Of a stretch of 56,164 nucleotides of DNA, positions 17,161 to 25,724 are shown in pieces. The DNA lies in the NCBI GenBank assembly GCA_934503195.1, contig CAKSVM010000008.1, positions 1 to 56,164 of the forward strand. The letters run 5' to 3'. The translations under genes were made by a program, and so were the position numbers. A model generated the notes under the pieces. It was not told where the DNA came from and made no database searches. It saw only the letters and a list, made by a program, of their open reading frames with translations. The DNA comes from an uncultured Eubacteriales bacterium (GTDB lineage Bacteria > Bacillota > Clostridia > Oscillospirales > CAG-272). How positions within the stretch are numbered: position 1 is the stretch's first letter; each line of letters opens with the position of its first letter.

Positions 17161-18366
17161 ATGGCAAAGGCTAAATTCGAAAGAACGAAACCCCACGTTA
17201 ATATCGGTACCATCGGTCACGTCGACCACGGCAAGACCACCCTTACCGCTGCTATCACCAAGGTTCTCGCTATCCAGAACGGTAAGAACGAGTTCCTCGC
17301 TTACGACCAGATCGACAACGCGCCCGAGGAGAAGGCACGTGGTATCACAATCAACACCCGTCACGTTGAGTACGAGACCGCTAAGCGTCACTACGCTCAC
17401 GTCGACTGCCCCGGCCACGCTGACTATGTCAAGAACATGATCACCGGTGCGGCTCAGATGGACGGTGCTATCCTCGTCGTCGCAGGTACTGACGGCCCGC
17501 TTCAGCAGACCCGTGAGCACGTTCTGCTCGCTCGTCAGGTCGGCGTTCCCGCAATCGTTGTCTTCATGAACAAGTGCGACATCGTTGACGATGAAGAGCT
17601 CCTCGACCTCGTCGACATGGAGATCCGTGACCTCCTCAACGAGTACAACTTCCCGGGCGATGATACTCCTATCATCCGCGGCTCCGCTCGTGAGGCTCTC
17701 CTCTCCACCTCCACCGACATCAACGCTCCCGAGTACGCTTCGATCATCGAGCTCATGAACACTGTCGATGATTACATTCCGACTCCTGAGCGTAACGATA
17801 ACCTCCCCTTCCTTATGCCTGTCGAGGACGTCTTCTCGATCTCCGGCCGTGGTACTGTCGCTACCGGTCGTGTTGAGCGCGGCGTTATCAAGATGAACGA
17901 GGAAGTTGAGATTCTCGGCCTCACCACCGAGCGCAAGAAGACTGTCGTCACCGGTATCGAGATGTTCCACAAGCTCCTCGATATGGCTGAGGCAGGCGAT
18001 AACATCGGTGCGCTTCTCCGTGGTATCCAGAAGAACGAAGTTGAGCGCGGCCAGGTCCTCTGCAAGCCCGGTTCCGTTCATCCTCACACCAAGTTCACCG
18101 CTCAGGTTTACGTCCTTACCGAAAAGGAAGGCGGACGTCAGAAGCCCTTCTTCTCTGGCTACCGTCCTCAGTTCTACTTCAGAACTACCGACGTTACCGG
18201 CGTAATCACCCTTCCCGAGGGCGTTGAAATGTGCAAGCCCGGCGATAACGTTGAGATGACCGTTGAGCTCATCACTCCTATCGCAATGGAAAAGGGACTC
18301 CGTCTCGCTATCCGTGAGGGCGGCCGTACCGTCGGATCGGGCGTCGTTTCCGAGATCATCGAATAA
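17161..18366 (+). CDS. tuf: Translation elongation factor Tu
   Basis: The 401-residue sequence has GHVDHGKTTLTAAIT, DCPGHADYVKNM and NKCDIVDD, then the EF-Tu beta-barrel domains ending GRTVGSGVVSEIIE. EF-Tu-GTP delivers aminoacyl-tRNA to the ribosome. Codon usage (GGT, CGT, GCT, GTT) is clearly biased compared with neighbouring metabolic genes, as expected for one of the most abundant proteins. It lies 122 bases after fusA with TAAGGAGG before the ATG. The gap has its own hairpin and a partial promoter, so tuf may be transcribed both with the operon and separately. Confidence 0.99.
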   Translation: MAKAKFERTKPHVNIGTIGHVDHGKTTLTAAITKVLAIQNGKNEFLAYDQIDNAPEEKARGITINTRHVEYETAKRHYAHVDCPGHADYVKNMITGAAQMDGAILVVAGTDGPLQQTREHVLLARQVGVPAIVVFMNKCDIVDDEELLDLVDMEIRDLLNEYNFPGDDTPIIRGSAREALLSTSTDINAPEYASIIELMNTVDDYIPTPERNDNLPFLMPVEDVFSISGRGTVATGRVERGVIKMNEEVEILGLTTERKKTVVTGIEMFHKLLDMAEAGDNIGALLRGIQKNEVERGQVLCKPGSVHPHTKFTAQVYVLTEKEGGRQKPFFSGYRPQFYFRTTDVTGVITLPEGVEMCKPGDNVEMTVELITPIAMEKGLRLAIREGGRTVGSGVVSEIIE

Positions 18367-18387
18367 TTTCGATTCTTTCGAAATTCC

Positions 18388-18432
18388 CTTCCGCGGGCGG
18401 TTTTCCGCCCGCGGAAGTTCCGCTCGTTTTTT
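18388..18432 (+). terminator. Terminator of the rpsL-tuf operon
   Basis: CTTCCGCGGGCGG (18388-18400) and CCGCCCGCGGAAG (18405-18417) form a perfect 13-bp stem around TTTT. A run of Ts comes after a short spacer (to 18432). It separates tuf from the FMN riboswitch. Confidence 0.75.
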
Positions 18433-18442
18433 CGAGCATATT

Positions 18443-18556
18443 ATCTTCGGGGTTTGGTGAAATTCCATACCGGCGGTCAAAGTCCGCGACCCGGGTGATT
18501 CCCGGCTGAACAGGTGTGATTCCTGTACCGACGGTAAAGTCCGGATGAGAGAAGAT
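18443..18556 (+). ncRNA. FMN riboswitch (RFN element)
   Basis: All conserved RFN blocks are present in order: ATCTTCGGGG, GGTGAAATTCC, ACCGGCGGT, AGTCCGCGACCC, GTGTGATTCCTG, ACCGACGGTAAAGTCCGGAT and GAGAGAAGAT. The ends (ATCTTC and GAAGAT) pair as P1. The aptamer binds flavin mononucleotide and normally lowers expression of riboflavin synthesis or uptake genes. It precedes ribU, and the switch itself is described separately. Confidence 0.96.
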
Positions 18557-18668
18557 AGCTATTACCACACGAACTTTTGTTCCGCGATATTAGTAAGCCC
18601 CGGGTTACTCGGAGCCTTTTTGTGTTTCCGAAAGCCCTATCTTCTCCTGAATTTTATTTATAGGAGAA
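18549..18668 (+). promoter_or_regulatory. Translational expression platform of the FMN riboswitch
   Basis: GAGAAGATAG (18549-18558), which includes the 3' strand of P1, is perfectly complementary to CTATCTTCTC (18637-18646). The segment TTCTCCT (18642-18648) is also complementary to the ribU Shine-Dalgarno AGGAGAA (18662-18668). With FMN bound, P1 holds the first strand and TTCTCCT is free to cover the Shine-Dalgarno. Without FMN the 10-bp pairing traps TTCTCCT and leaves the site open. Confidence 0.75.
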
Positions 18669-18674
18669 ATACAT

Positions 18675-19292
18675 ATGACAAATGCTGGCAAAACCACCAC
18701 TTCTGCTTCGAAAAGCATCCACTATGTTGTGAAGATCGCCATTCTTGCGGCACTCGCGGCGATCATCATGCTCTTTGAGTTCCCGCTTCCCTTCGCGCCC
18801 GGCTTCTATAAGCTCGATCTCTCAGAGGTAGTGATCCTGATGGGCGGCTTTGCGATGGGTCCGCTCGCTTCGATTATCATCGAATTTCTCAAGAATCTGA
18901 TCAACATCATCCTCAACGGCACAACAACCGCGTTCGTCGGCGAATTCGCGAATTTCATCACCGGATGCGCGCTCGTCGTCCCCGCCTCGATCATTTACAA
19001 ATACAATAAATCGCTCAAAGGTGCGATAATCTCGCTCGTCACCGGAACTCTCTCGCTCGCGCTGGTCGGAAGCCTCATAAATTACTTCGTGCTTATCCCG
19101 GCGTTCTCAAAATTCTATCATATGGATCTCGACAAAATCGTCTCGGCCGGAACCGCGGTCAACCCGCTCGTCACTGACCTGAAAACTCTGATCGTCTTCG
19201 CGGTCGCTCCCTTCAACATCGTCAAGGGAATTCTCTGCTCGCTTCTGAATCTGCTGCTCTACAAGCGCGTCTCGAAGCTGCTCCATATATAA
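18675..19292 (+). CDS. ribU: ECF transporter S component for riboflavin (RibU)
   Basis: This 205-residue hydrophobic protein has about six membrane helices and the RibU pattern: ILAALAAIIMLFEFPLPF near the start, then YKLDLSEVVILMGGFAMGP, and GEFANFITGCALVVPAS. RibU captures riboflavin at the outer face and works with a shared EcfA-EcfA'-EcfT energising module, which is not in this window. The FMN riboswitch directly upstream confirms the substrate. The start is ATG 18675, with TAGGAGAAATAC before it. Confidence 0.93.
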   Translation: MTNAGKTTTSASKSIHYVVKIAILAALAAIIMLFEFPLPFAPGFYKLDLSEVVILMGGFAMGPLASIIIEFLKNLINIILNGTTTAFVGEFANFITGCALVVPASIIYKYNKSLKGAIISLVTGTLSLALVGSLINYFVLIPAFSKFYHMDLDKIVSAGTAVNPLVTDLKTLIVFAVAPFNIVKGILCSLLNLLLYKRVSKLLHI

Positions 19293-19373
19293 ATTTTCAG
19301 TAAACGTCTTGTAAAATATAATTGAACGCGTTTCGCCGAAAGTAAAATTTCGGAAAAATGCGTTCTTTTTTGC

Positions 19374-19402
19374 TTGATTTCCGCCGCGAAATGTGATATA
19401 AT
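19374..19402 (+). promoter_or_regulatory. Promoter of the small export protein gene
   Basis: TTGATT (19374-19379), a 17-base spacer and TATAAT (19397-19402) with TGTGA directly before the -10. It lies 30 bases ahead of the ATG at 19432. Confidence 0.8.
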
Positions 19403-19431
19403 AATTCCAAATCAAAATTCCGGAGAACAAA

Positions 19432-19905
19432 ATGAGTATTCTTACGAAATATATCATCGTCTTTTTCGTCTCGATGGTGCCGCTGATTGAGCTTCGCGGC
19501 GCGGTTCCGATCGGAACCGGACTCGGGCTGCCGTGGGACACGACGCTGATCGTCTCGATCATCGGCAACTGCGTACCGATCCCGATAATCCTGATCTTCG
19601 TCAAGGCCGTCCTGACCTGGATGCGGAACTGCAAGGTCGGGCTTTTCCGCAAAATCTCGAACTGGCTGCACGAAAAAGCCGAAAAAAACCGCGCGAAAAT
19701 CGACAAATACGCCGGGTGGGGACTCTTCGTCTTCGTCGCGATCCCCCTCCCCGGCACAGGCGCGTGGACCGGCGCGCTCGTCGCGTCGCTTTTCGATATG
19801 CCAAAGGGCAAGGCGATGCTCTCGATCTCGGCCGGAGTCGTCTCGGCCGGGCTGATCATGACCTTCGGCTCGCAGTTCGTCAAATTTATTGTCGGACTTT
19901 TCTGA
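19432..19905 (+). CDS. Small multi-drug export family membrane protein
   Basis: This 157-residue membrane protein has the COG2426/PF06695 pattern: an N-terminal helix ending in VSMVPLIELRGAVPIG, a second helix GNCVPIPIILIFVKAV, then KYAGWGLFVFVAIPLPGTGAWTGALVAS and a last helix. The LELRGAxPxG and PLPGTGAWTG loops are the family signature and may form re-entrant loops as in DedA proteins. The drug-export name is historical and no substrate is established. It has its own promoter and lies between ribU and metK without an evident functional link. Confidence 0.8.
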   Translation: MSILTKYIIVFFVSMVPLIELRGAVPIGTGLGLPWDTTLIVSIIGNCVPIPIILIFVKAVLTWMRNCKVGLFRKISNWLHEKAEKNRAKIDKYAGWGLFVFVAIPLPGTGAWTGALVASLFDMPKGKAMLSISAGVVSAGLIMTFGSQFVKFIVGLF

Positions 19906-19922
19906 AAATTCACGAAAAAGCC

Positions 19923-19951
19923 TTGACAAACCCCAAAAAGTGTGATATAAT
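19923..19951 (+). promoter_or_regulatory. Promoter of the SAM riboswitch-metK transcript
   Basis: TTGACA (19923-19928), a 17-base spacer and TATAAT (19946-19951), with TGTGA before the -10. Transcription should begin near 19958, just before the aptamer. Confidence 0.9.
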
Positions 19952-19970
19952 AATACTGTATCAGTAAAAA

Positions 19971-20061
19971 ATATCTTATCAAGAGCGGCGGAGGGACTGG
20001 CCCTGTGAAGCCCGGCAACCTGCATTCGTAAGGTGCCAAATCCTGAGAGATGAGAGTATAT
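19971..20061 (+). ncRNA. SAM-I riboswitch (S-box leader)
   Basis: The S-box core is intact: CTTATCAAGAGCGGCGGAGG, GACTGGCCCTGTGAAGCCC, GGCAACC, a variable hairpin, GGTGCCAAATCCTGAGAGATG. The outer strands ATATCTTATC and GATGAGAGTATAT can pair as P1. SAM binding favours P1 and the terminator that follows. It controls metK, which makes SAM, as a direct feedback loop. Confidence 0.96.
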
Positions 20062-20068
20062 TTTCTCG

Positions 20069-20092
20069 CCCTCGGGACACCCGGGGGTTTTT
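20069..20092 (+). terminator. SAM riboswitch-controlled intrinsic terminator
   Basis: CCCTCGG (20069-20075) and CCGGGGG (20081-20087) form a 7-bp stem (one T-G pair) followed by five Ts (20088-20092). The position, just after the aptamer and 25 bases before metK, is that of an S-box attenuator. Confidence 0.8.
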
Positions 20093-20116
20093 CTTCGCCA
20101 TAAGAAAGGAATACAT

Positions 20117-21313
20117 ATGTCAAAGTACCTCTTCACTTCCGAATCGGTCACCGAAGGCCATCCTGACAAAATCTGCGATCAGGTCTCCGACGCGATTCTC
20201 GACGCGCTCCTCGAACAGGATCCGATGTCCCGCGTCGCCTGCGAAACCACCACCACCACCGGAATCGTCAGCGTCATGGGCGAAATCACGACCAAGGCGC
20301 AGATCGACGTCCAGAAAATAATCCGCGACACCGTCCGCGAAATCGGATACGACCGCGCGAAGTACGGCTTCGACTGCGACACCTGCGCGATCGTCAACAT
20401 GATCCACGGCCAGTCGCCCGACATCGCGCTCGGCGTCGACAAGTCGCTTGAGGCAAAAGAGGGCGAAATCACCGACGATTTCGACACCGGAGCCGGAGAT
20501 CAGGGACTTATGTTCGGTTTCGCCTGCGACGAAACCCCCGAGCTTATGCCGCTTCCGATCTCGCTCGCGCACAAAATGGCTCTCAGACTCACCGAGGTCC
20601 GCAAGAACGGAACCCTTCCCTACCTCCGTCCGGACGGTAAGACTCAGGTAACCGTCGAGTACGACACCGACGAAAGCGGCGTCAACCGCCCGAAGCGCAT
20701 CGACGCGATAGTCGTATCGAGCCAGCACGACGCCGAAACTCCCCTCGAACAGATCAGAGCCGACGTCATCGAAAACGTTATAAAGCCGATCATCCCCGCC
20801 GAAATGATCGACAAGGACACCAAGATCTTCGTCAACCCGACAGGACGCTTCGTCGTCGGCGGCCCTCACGGCGACTCGGGACTCACCGGACGCAAAATCA
20901 TCGTCGACACCTATGGCGGCTACTCGCGCCACGGCGGCGGAGCTTTCTCGGGCAAGGATCCGACGAAGGTTGACCGCTCGGCCTCCTACGCTGCGCGCTA
21001 CATCGCGAAGAATATCGTCGCAGCAGGTCTCGCTACAAAATGCGAGGTTCAGATCGCCTACGCGATCGGCGTCGCAAAGCCGGTTTCGGTCATGGTCGAC
21101 ACCTTCGGAACCGGAAAGGTTGACGACGACGTCATAGAAAAGAAGGTCTGCGAGCTTGTCGACCTCCGTCCGGCCGCGATTATCGACCGCTTCCAGCTCC
21201 GCCGCCCGATCTACAAGAAGCTCGCGGCGTACGGCCACATGGGTCGTGAGGATCTCAAGGCTCCTTGGGAGAATCTTGACATCGTTCCCGAGCTTGCGAA
21301 GCTCTTAAAGTAA
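20117..21313 (+). CDS. metK: S-adenosylmethionine synthetase
   Basis: The 398-residue protein contains the MetK signatures: ESVTEGHPDKICDQ at the start, GAGDQGLMFGFA, and the ATP/phosphate loop GGGAFSGKDPTKVDRS. It joins methionine and ATP to make SAM with release of phosphate and pyrophosphate, and works as a cytosolic tetramer. Length and motifs are standard. AAGAAAGGAATAC precedes the ATG. The gene is a single cistron between its riboswitch terminator and a strong downstream terminator. Confidence 0.98.
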   Translation: MSKYLFTSESVTEGHPDKICDQVSDAILDALLEQDPMSRVACETTTTTGIVSVMGEITTKAQIDVQKIIRDTVREIGYDRAKYGFDCDTCAIVNMIHGQSPDIALGVDKSLEAKEGEITDDFDTGAGDQGLMFGFACDETPELMPLPISLAHKMALRLTEVRKNGTLPYLRPDGKTQVTVEYDTDESGVNRPKRIDAIVVSSQHDAETPLEQIRADVIENVIKPIIPAEMIDKDTKIFVNPTGRFVVGGPHGDSGLTGRKIIVDTYGGYSRHGGGAFSGKDPTKVDRSASYAARYIAKNIVAAGLATKCEVQIAYAIGVAKPVSVMVDTFGTGKVDDDVIEKKVCELVDLRPAAIIDRFQLRRPIYKKLAAYGHMGREDLKAPWENLDIVPELAKLLK

Positions 21314-21315
21314 AA

Positions 21316-21352
21316 AAAAAATTTCCCGGGGCAATGCCCCGGGAAATTTTTA
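21316..21352. terminator. Bidirectional terminator between metK and the oxidoreductase gene
   Basis: An A run, ATTTCCCGGGGC, loop AAT, GCCCCGGGAAAT and a T run form a near-perfect stem of at least 12 bp with A/T tracts on both sides. It can end metK (plus) and the convergent gene at 21368 (minus). Confidence 0.92.
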
Positions 21353-21367
21353 TTTCCGCCGAAATTT

Positions 21368-22615
21368 TCAGAACGTCAGCTTCTCCCAGTCCTCCGGCGC
21401 GTCGCCGAAATCCGGAATGTCCATCGGCATTCCGTCGCGGAGCGCGGACTCGTGCGCCATGATCCCCGGAATCATGTACCGCGCCGAATCCCACGCGTTG
21501 TTCGGCGGCAGCTTGCCCGAAATCACCGCGCGGACGAAATCGTCGACAATGAAGGGATGCGAATTGTAATGCACCGTGTCGGGCGTCGCCTGAAGCGCCT
21601 CGGGAAGCCGCTTCACGTCGTGAACCGGAGAAAATCCGTAATGACAACGCTCGCTGATCGGATCGGAGTGCGGATCAAATTCCGGCGTTTTTTTGAGGCG
21701 CGTCAGGTAATTTGTGTTCACAATATCGCTCACGTCGTCGATCCGCGTCCCCTCGGGGCTCGCGACGCCGCGGATCAGATGATGCCGATCGGCCGTGCAT
21801 TCGTAGGATCCGGTCGTTCCGTAGAGGCAGGTGATAAACGACGACGGCTTGTGCGCGACGCCGACCCGCCGGAACTCGTTTACGCGCGCGATTCCGCCGC
21901 CCGACATTGTGAGAAGCGCGGTCTGATTCGAAAACGGATTGTCCCAGTTATTCTTTCCGACGCCGAAAACGTCGTCGTCGCCGTCGTCGCGGAAGCCGAC
22001 GCAGGAAACCTTTTTCGCGTACTCGCCGAGAACCGAGACAATCATCGACACCGAATGCGTCGAATAGTACATCGGCGGAATCCCCGCGACGCGCTTCCAC
22101 GAATCGCCGCCCGACCGCGCGAAGGCCGAGTAGAAGGTCCTCATGTCGTGATAATACTGCGATTCGCCGTAGACGAAGCGTCCGAGCTTCCCCGCCCGGT
22201 AAATTTCGCGGCAATAAATCGCGCACGGGAAGTAATAGCAGGTTTCTCCGGTCATATAGGTGAGCCGCGTCGACTTTACGAGGTCGATGATCTTCCCGCA
22301 TTCCTCGACATCGATCGCCATCGGAACCGCGCTGTAAACGTGTTTTCCGGCCTTAAGCGCGTCGATGACCATCGGCCCGTGGAGCTGACGCTGAGTAAAA
22401 AGCGCGATCGAATCGATGTCCTTTCCGTTTTTGAGTACATCTTCGAGAGATGCGAAAGTGCGCGAAATTCCGTGCTTCTTCGCCGCGGCATTGACTCTCT
22501 CTGGCACGATATCGGCGATCGAAACCTCAGCGACGTCGGGATGCTTCTTGAAAAGCGGGATGAAAAAGTCCGAAAACTCGCCCATTCCGATTATGCAGAC
22601 TTTGATTTTGTTCAT
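21368..22615 (-). CDS. Gfo/Idh/MocA family oxidoreductase, atypical active site
   Basis: The 415-residue protein has an N-terminal Rossmann fold (KVCIIGMGEFSDFFIPLF, a variant of GxGxxG) and the two-domain plan of Gfo/Idh/MocA sugar dehydrogenases. The usual catalytic EKP motif after GKHV is replaced by SAVPMA (GKHVYSAVPMAI), so the lysine is missing. Related VP-type motifs occur in GH109-like relatives that use NAD transiently, so the reaction may be sugar modification or glycoside cleavage rather than simple oxidation. There is no signal peptide. AAAAAGGAGATTCC precedes the ATG. The substrate is unknown. Confidence 0.8.
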   Translation of the reverse strand: MNKIKVCIIGMGEFSDFFIPLFKKHPDVAEVSIADIVPERVNAAAKKHGISRTFASLEDVLKNGKDIDSIALFTQRQLHGPMVIDALKAGKHVYSAVPMAIDVEECGKIIDLVKSTRLTYMTGETCYYFPCAIYCREIYRAGKLGRFVYGESQYYHDMRTFYSAFARSGGDSWKRVAGIPPMYYSTHSVSMIVSVLGEYAKKVSCVGFRDDGDDDVFGVGKNNWDNPFSNQTALLTMSGGGIARVNEFRRVGVAHKPSSFITCLYGTTGSYECTADRHHLIRGVASPEGTRIDDVSDIVNTNYLTRLKKTPEFDPHSDPISERCHYGFSPVHDVKRLPEALQATPDTVHYNSHPFIVDDFVRAVISGKLPPNNAWDSARYMIPGIMAHESALRDGMPMDIPDFGDAPEDWEKLTF

Positions 22616-22644
22616 GTGGAATCTCCTTTTTGATTTTTGGAAAT

Positions 22645-22650
22645 ATTATA
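22645..22650 (-). promoter_or_regulatory. Extended -10 promoter of the oxidoreductase gene
   Basis: Minus-strand TGTGTGGTATAAT places TATAAT at 22650-22645, 30 bases before the ATG at 22615. There is no convincing -35, so it looks like an extended -10 promoter. Confidence 0.6.
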
Positions 22651-22709
22651 CCACACACCGCGTGAAAATGGAAGTGACAATTCGATTTATTTCTTGTATT
22701 TTTTGATTG

Positions 22710-23168
22710 TCAGTGAGCCTTCGCCGAGATTTCGTCGACCGAAAGCTCCAAAACCGCGACTCTTTCGAGTCCGCGCGGATCATATTCCGGCCGCGCTTCG
22801 CCGTAATGCGCCATGATAAGGTCAAGTCCGGCGCGCTTTTCGCCGCCTTCGAGGAATCTGATCCTCCCGCGCCCCATTACACATTCGTAGAAAAACGTGT
22901 ATTTGCAGGCAACCTCGCCCGCCTGAAGCCGATGCTTCGAATCCATCTCGAACGTAACGCAAGAATTCTTTCGCAGAATGTCGAGCTTCTTTCCCTCGGC
23001 CGCGCTGTGAAAATAGAGCTTCAATCCGTCAGAATCCGAAAATCCGAAGTTCATCGGGACAATGTACGCGCCCCTTTCGTCGATCATCCCGAGCCGGCAG
23101 ACGTCGCACCCGGCGATGATTTCAAGAATCCGCTCGTGATCGGTGATTTCGCGCTCTTTTCTTCTCAT
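22710..23168 (-). CDS. Pyridoxamine 5'-phosphate oxidase-like split-barrel flavoprotein (NimA-like)
   Basis: This 152-residue protein fits the NimA-related split-barrel group: an opening ILEIIAGCDVCRLGMIDERG, then YIVPMNFGF, LYFHSAAEGKKLDIL and VTFEMD, and a GRGRIRFLEGGEKRAGLDLIMAHY helix. Relatives bind FMN, F420 or heme; some reduce nitroimidazoles, and most are uncharacterised. It starts at ATG 23168 after ATGGAGGAAAA and lies 47 bases from the end of the GH2 gene on the same strand, so the two may be co-transcribed. Nothing around it points to a particular substrate. Confidence 0.8.
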   Translation of the reverse strand: MRRKEREITDHERILEIIAGCDVCRLGMIDERGAYIVPMNFGFSDSDGLKLYFHSAAEGKKLDILRKNSCVTFEMDSKHRLQAGEVACKYTFFYECVMGRGRIRFLEGGEKRAGLDLIMAHYGEARPEYDPRGLERVAVLELSVDEISAKAH

Positions 23169-23215
23169 TTTTCCTCCATATAAGCATGGCGGGAGGAAAA
23201 TCCCCCGCCATAATT

Positions 23216-25624
23216 TTATTCTCCGAAGCCTTCGAACTCGTCGAAGCCGGCCTTCTTGATCCAGCCCATGTACTCGTCGTAGTCGAGGTCGATTATGTTC
23301 GTCACATAATGATTCTTGCCCGAAACGACCTTGCCGTCAAGCTCGTACTCCCACTCGATGAAGTAGAAGTGCTTTTCGCCGTCTTCCATCGGCTTGTTGT
23401 AAACGAGAAGCGACTCGTTCGCCTTCGCGTAAGCCTCCGACTCGACGATGACTTTCCCCGTCACGAAATCCGTGACCTTGTACTTCACCCTGACGTCGCG
23501 CTGGAGATCCGAAACGACGTGGAGCGGAAGCATTCCGTTCTCCGGCTCGTCGAAGATCATGCAGATCTGCTGCTGCGAACGCTTGATGTAGTGGTAAGCG
23601 AGCTTCTTCACGCCATAGTAATCGACGACCGCGTCCGAGATCTGAGGCCATCCGTCGATGAGGTTCCACCAGATGATTCCGGTTCTGCGCCACTTCGTCA
23701 CGCGGAAACGCTCGATGAAGTACTTCTTTGCCTCAGCCTGCGAAATCTGGCTCGCGTAAGCGAACTTGTCGAGTCCGTACTCAACCTCGTGCTCCCTGAA
23801 CGCCGGGAAGAGAGTCTTTACCTGATCCGACATCAGCTTGATGCGGTAGACGCTGAAATCCTCGCCGTCAAGAGCCGCGCAGGCCGCGTGACAGCACCAG
23901 TCGTCCTTCGGAATCCGGTCGCCCTCGATTTCGGGATGCTTTCTCCAGTGCCAGAGCTGCTCGGGGCGGATGTACTTCTTCAGACTGTCAGGCGACGGGC
24001 AGCCGTGATATCCGGTCTCCGACGCGAAATGGCAGATCGAGTTCCGGTAGAAATTGCCCTTGAAATAGTCGCGCGGACCCCAAAGATGCTGCTCGGAGAT
24101 GTTCTCGGAGCCGCCCTTCTTGACATACTGAAAGGCCTCCTCGTCAATGTAGGGCGAACTTGGGAGATACGGACGCGTGAAATCGTGCGCGTTCAGCATA
24201 TTCGGAATGACCTCGCGGGTCAGGCGGTTCTTATTCGGGTCGCGTCTGACATAGCCGCCAGTCCAACGGTAGCAGGAATCGACCTCGTTGTCGCCCGCCC
24301 AGAGGACGATCGACGTGTGGTTTCTGAGTCGTTTTACGATCTTTTCGACTTCGACGCCGAATCTCGCGCAGTATTCGTCAGTCTGCGGGTTGATTCCGCA
24401 CGCGTGGACGAAGTCCTGCCAGACCATGATTCCGTTGCGGTCGCAGAAATCGTAGAAAATATCGTCCTCGTAGACATTTCCGCCCCAGCATCTGACGCAG
24501 TTACAGTTGATGTCGGTCAGCATCGGGAGGATTTCGGGCAGTCTCTTTGCGTCGCGCGAATGGTAAGCGTCGACCGGAACCCAGTTCGTGCCGTGCCAGA
24601 AGACCTTTCTGCCGTTGATTCTGAAGCAGAATTCGCCGTTTCCGTCCTTATCTGTCAGACTCGTGCGATCAAGCTCGATCGTGCGGAGACCCGACGAAGT
24701 CTTGTACTCGCTGACCGGTTCGCCCTTGTAGAGGAGGGTCGCCGTGATGTCGTAAATGTTCGGCTCGCCGTAATTTCTCGGCCACCAGAACTTCGCGTTG
24801 CCGACCCAGATCGTCGCGCGTCCCGCCGTGTGCCAGACGCGATCCTTGGTCCAGCTGAACTTGCTGTCGCCGCAGACGCCCTCGATTTTCAGCGAGTAGT
24901 CGCGGATATCGTCCTCGGAGACGGTCATGTTCCAGAAAATTCCGAAGCAGCCCGAATTGTTTCCAACATTCATCTCGTGCGTGTAGACGAAGAGATCGTC
25001 GATGCGGTCGGCCGGACGCTGTTCGACATAGCAGGGACGCCAGATTCCGCCCGAAAGCGCGCGCGGCATGATATCCCAGCCGTACATATGCGGAGCTTTT
25101 CGTATGTAGAGCGAATCAAATCCGAACGTTTGGTGCGTCGACGAGATCGGAACCTCGTAGCTTCTCGCGGCGATGTGCGACGGCGTGATGTGGACGACAA
25201 TCTCGTTTTCGCCCTTGCGGAGGCCTTTTCTGCCGAAATCAAAGGGGATGAGCATATTGTCGGCCGAGCCGATGAGCTCGCCGTTGACGTAAATGTCGGC
25301 GATCGTGTCGATTCCGTCGAAGTGAAGGAAGGTGTTCTCGTCCGGCTCGAAATCGAGCTCAAACCTTCTCGAGTAGAAGAGATGCAGATTCTCGTACTTC
25401 TCGAACTCGATCGTGTTGCAGGCGAAGAAGGGGTCGCCTATGACCCCGGCGCGGTGCAGATCAAGCTCGAAGTTGCCGGGAACCTCGGCCGGAACCTTGT
25501 CCCATCCGGCGATCGAAAGAGCCTCGATAGTCGTCGGATTCAGTCCGGATTCCTTGAATTTCTTGTTGGCGATGTAGGTGAGTGACCAGTCGCCGCAGAG
25601 CGAAACGCGTTTGTTGTGATTCAT
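23216..25624 (-). CDS. Glycoside hydrolase family 2 (beta-mannosidase type)
   Basis: This 802-residue enzyme has the GH2 order: an N-terminal sugar-binding beta-sandwich with WDKVPAEVPGNFELDL, FYSRRFELDFEP and FDGIDTIADIYVNGELIG; an immunoglobulin-like domain; and a TIM barrel. Probable catalytic residues are the acid/base Glu in VLWAGDNEVD and the nucleophile Glu in FASETGYHG. The overall pattern matches beta-mannosidases and exo-beta-glucosaminidases more than beta-galactosidase. No signal peptide is present, so it should act on imported oligosaccharides. GGAGG lies 6 bases before ATG 25624; the apparent TTG start at 25636 would remove that site. Confidence 0.85.
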   Translation of the reverse strand: MNHNKRVSLCGDWSLTYIANKKFKESGLNPTTIEALSIAGWDKVPAEVPGNFELDLHRAGVIGDPFFACNTIEFEKYENLHLFYSRRFELDFEPDENTFLHFDGIDTIADIYVNGELIGSADNMLIPFDFGRKGLRKGENEIVVHITPSHIAARSYEVPISSTHQTFGFDSLYIRKAPHMYGWDIMPRALSGGIWRPCYVEQRPADRIDDLFVYTHEMNVGNNSGCFGIFWNMTVSEDDIRDYSLKIEGVCGDSKFSWTKDRVWHTAGRATIWVGNAKFWWPRNYGEPNIYDITATLLYKGEPVSEYKTSSGLRTIELDRTSLTDKDGNGEFCFRINGRKVFWHGTNWVPVDAYHSRDAKRLPEILPMLTDINCNCVRCWGGNVYEDDIFYDFCDRNGIMVWQDFVHACGINPQTDEYCARFGVEVEKIVKRLRNHTSIVLWAGDNEVDSCYRWTGGYVRRDPNKNRLTREVIPNMLNAHDFTRPYLPSSPYIDEEAFQYVKKGGSENISEQHLWGPRDYFKGNFYRNSICHFASETGYHGCPSPDSLKKYIRPEQLWHWRKHPEIEGDRIPKDDWCCHAACAALDGEDFSVYRIKLMSDQVKTLFPAFREHEVEYGLDKFAYASQISQAEAKKYFIERFRVTKWRRTGIIWWNLIDGWPQISDAVVDYYGVKKLAYHYIKRSQQQICMIFDEPENGMLPLHVVSDLQRDVRVKYKVTDFVTGKVIVESEAYAKANESLLVYNKPMEDGEKHFYFIEWEYELDGKVVSGKNHYVTNIIDLDYDEYMGWIKKAGFDEFEGFGE

Positions 25625-25724
25625 TTTTACCTCCAAAGGGTTTTTGTTGTGATTCTATTATAGCGCGTTTTTCCGTTTTTGTCCTACCCTTTTGTCGGAT
25701 TTTTATCGCTTTTTTTCGGATTTT

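Noticed and set aside
17137..18480. Long minus-strand open frame opposite tuf
   Set aside because: It mirrors the tuf codons, has no ribosome-binding site and encodes no recognisable protein; tuf is certain. Similar antisense frames opposite fusA, metK, GH2 and GH36 were dismissed for the same reason.
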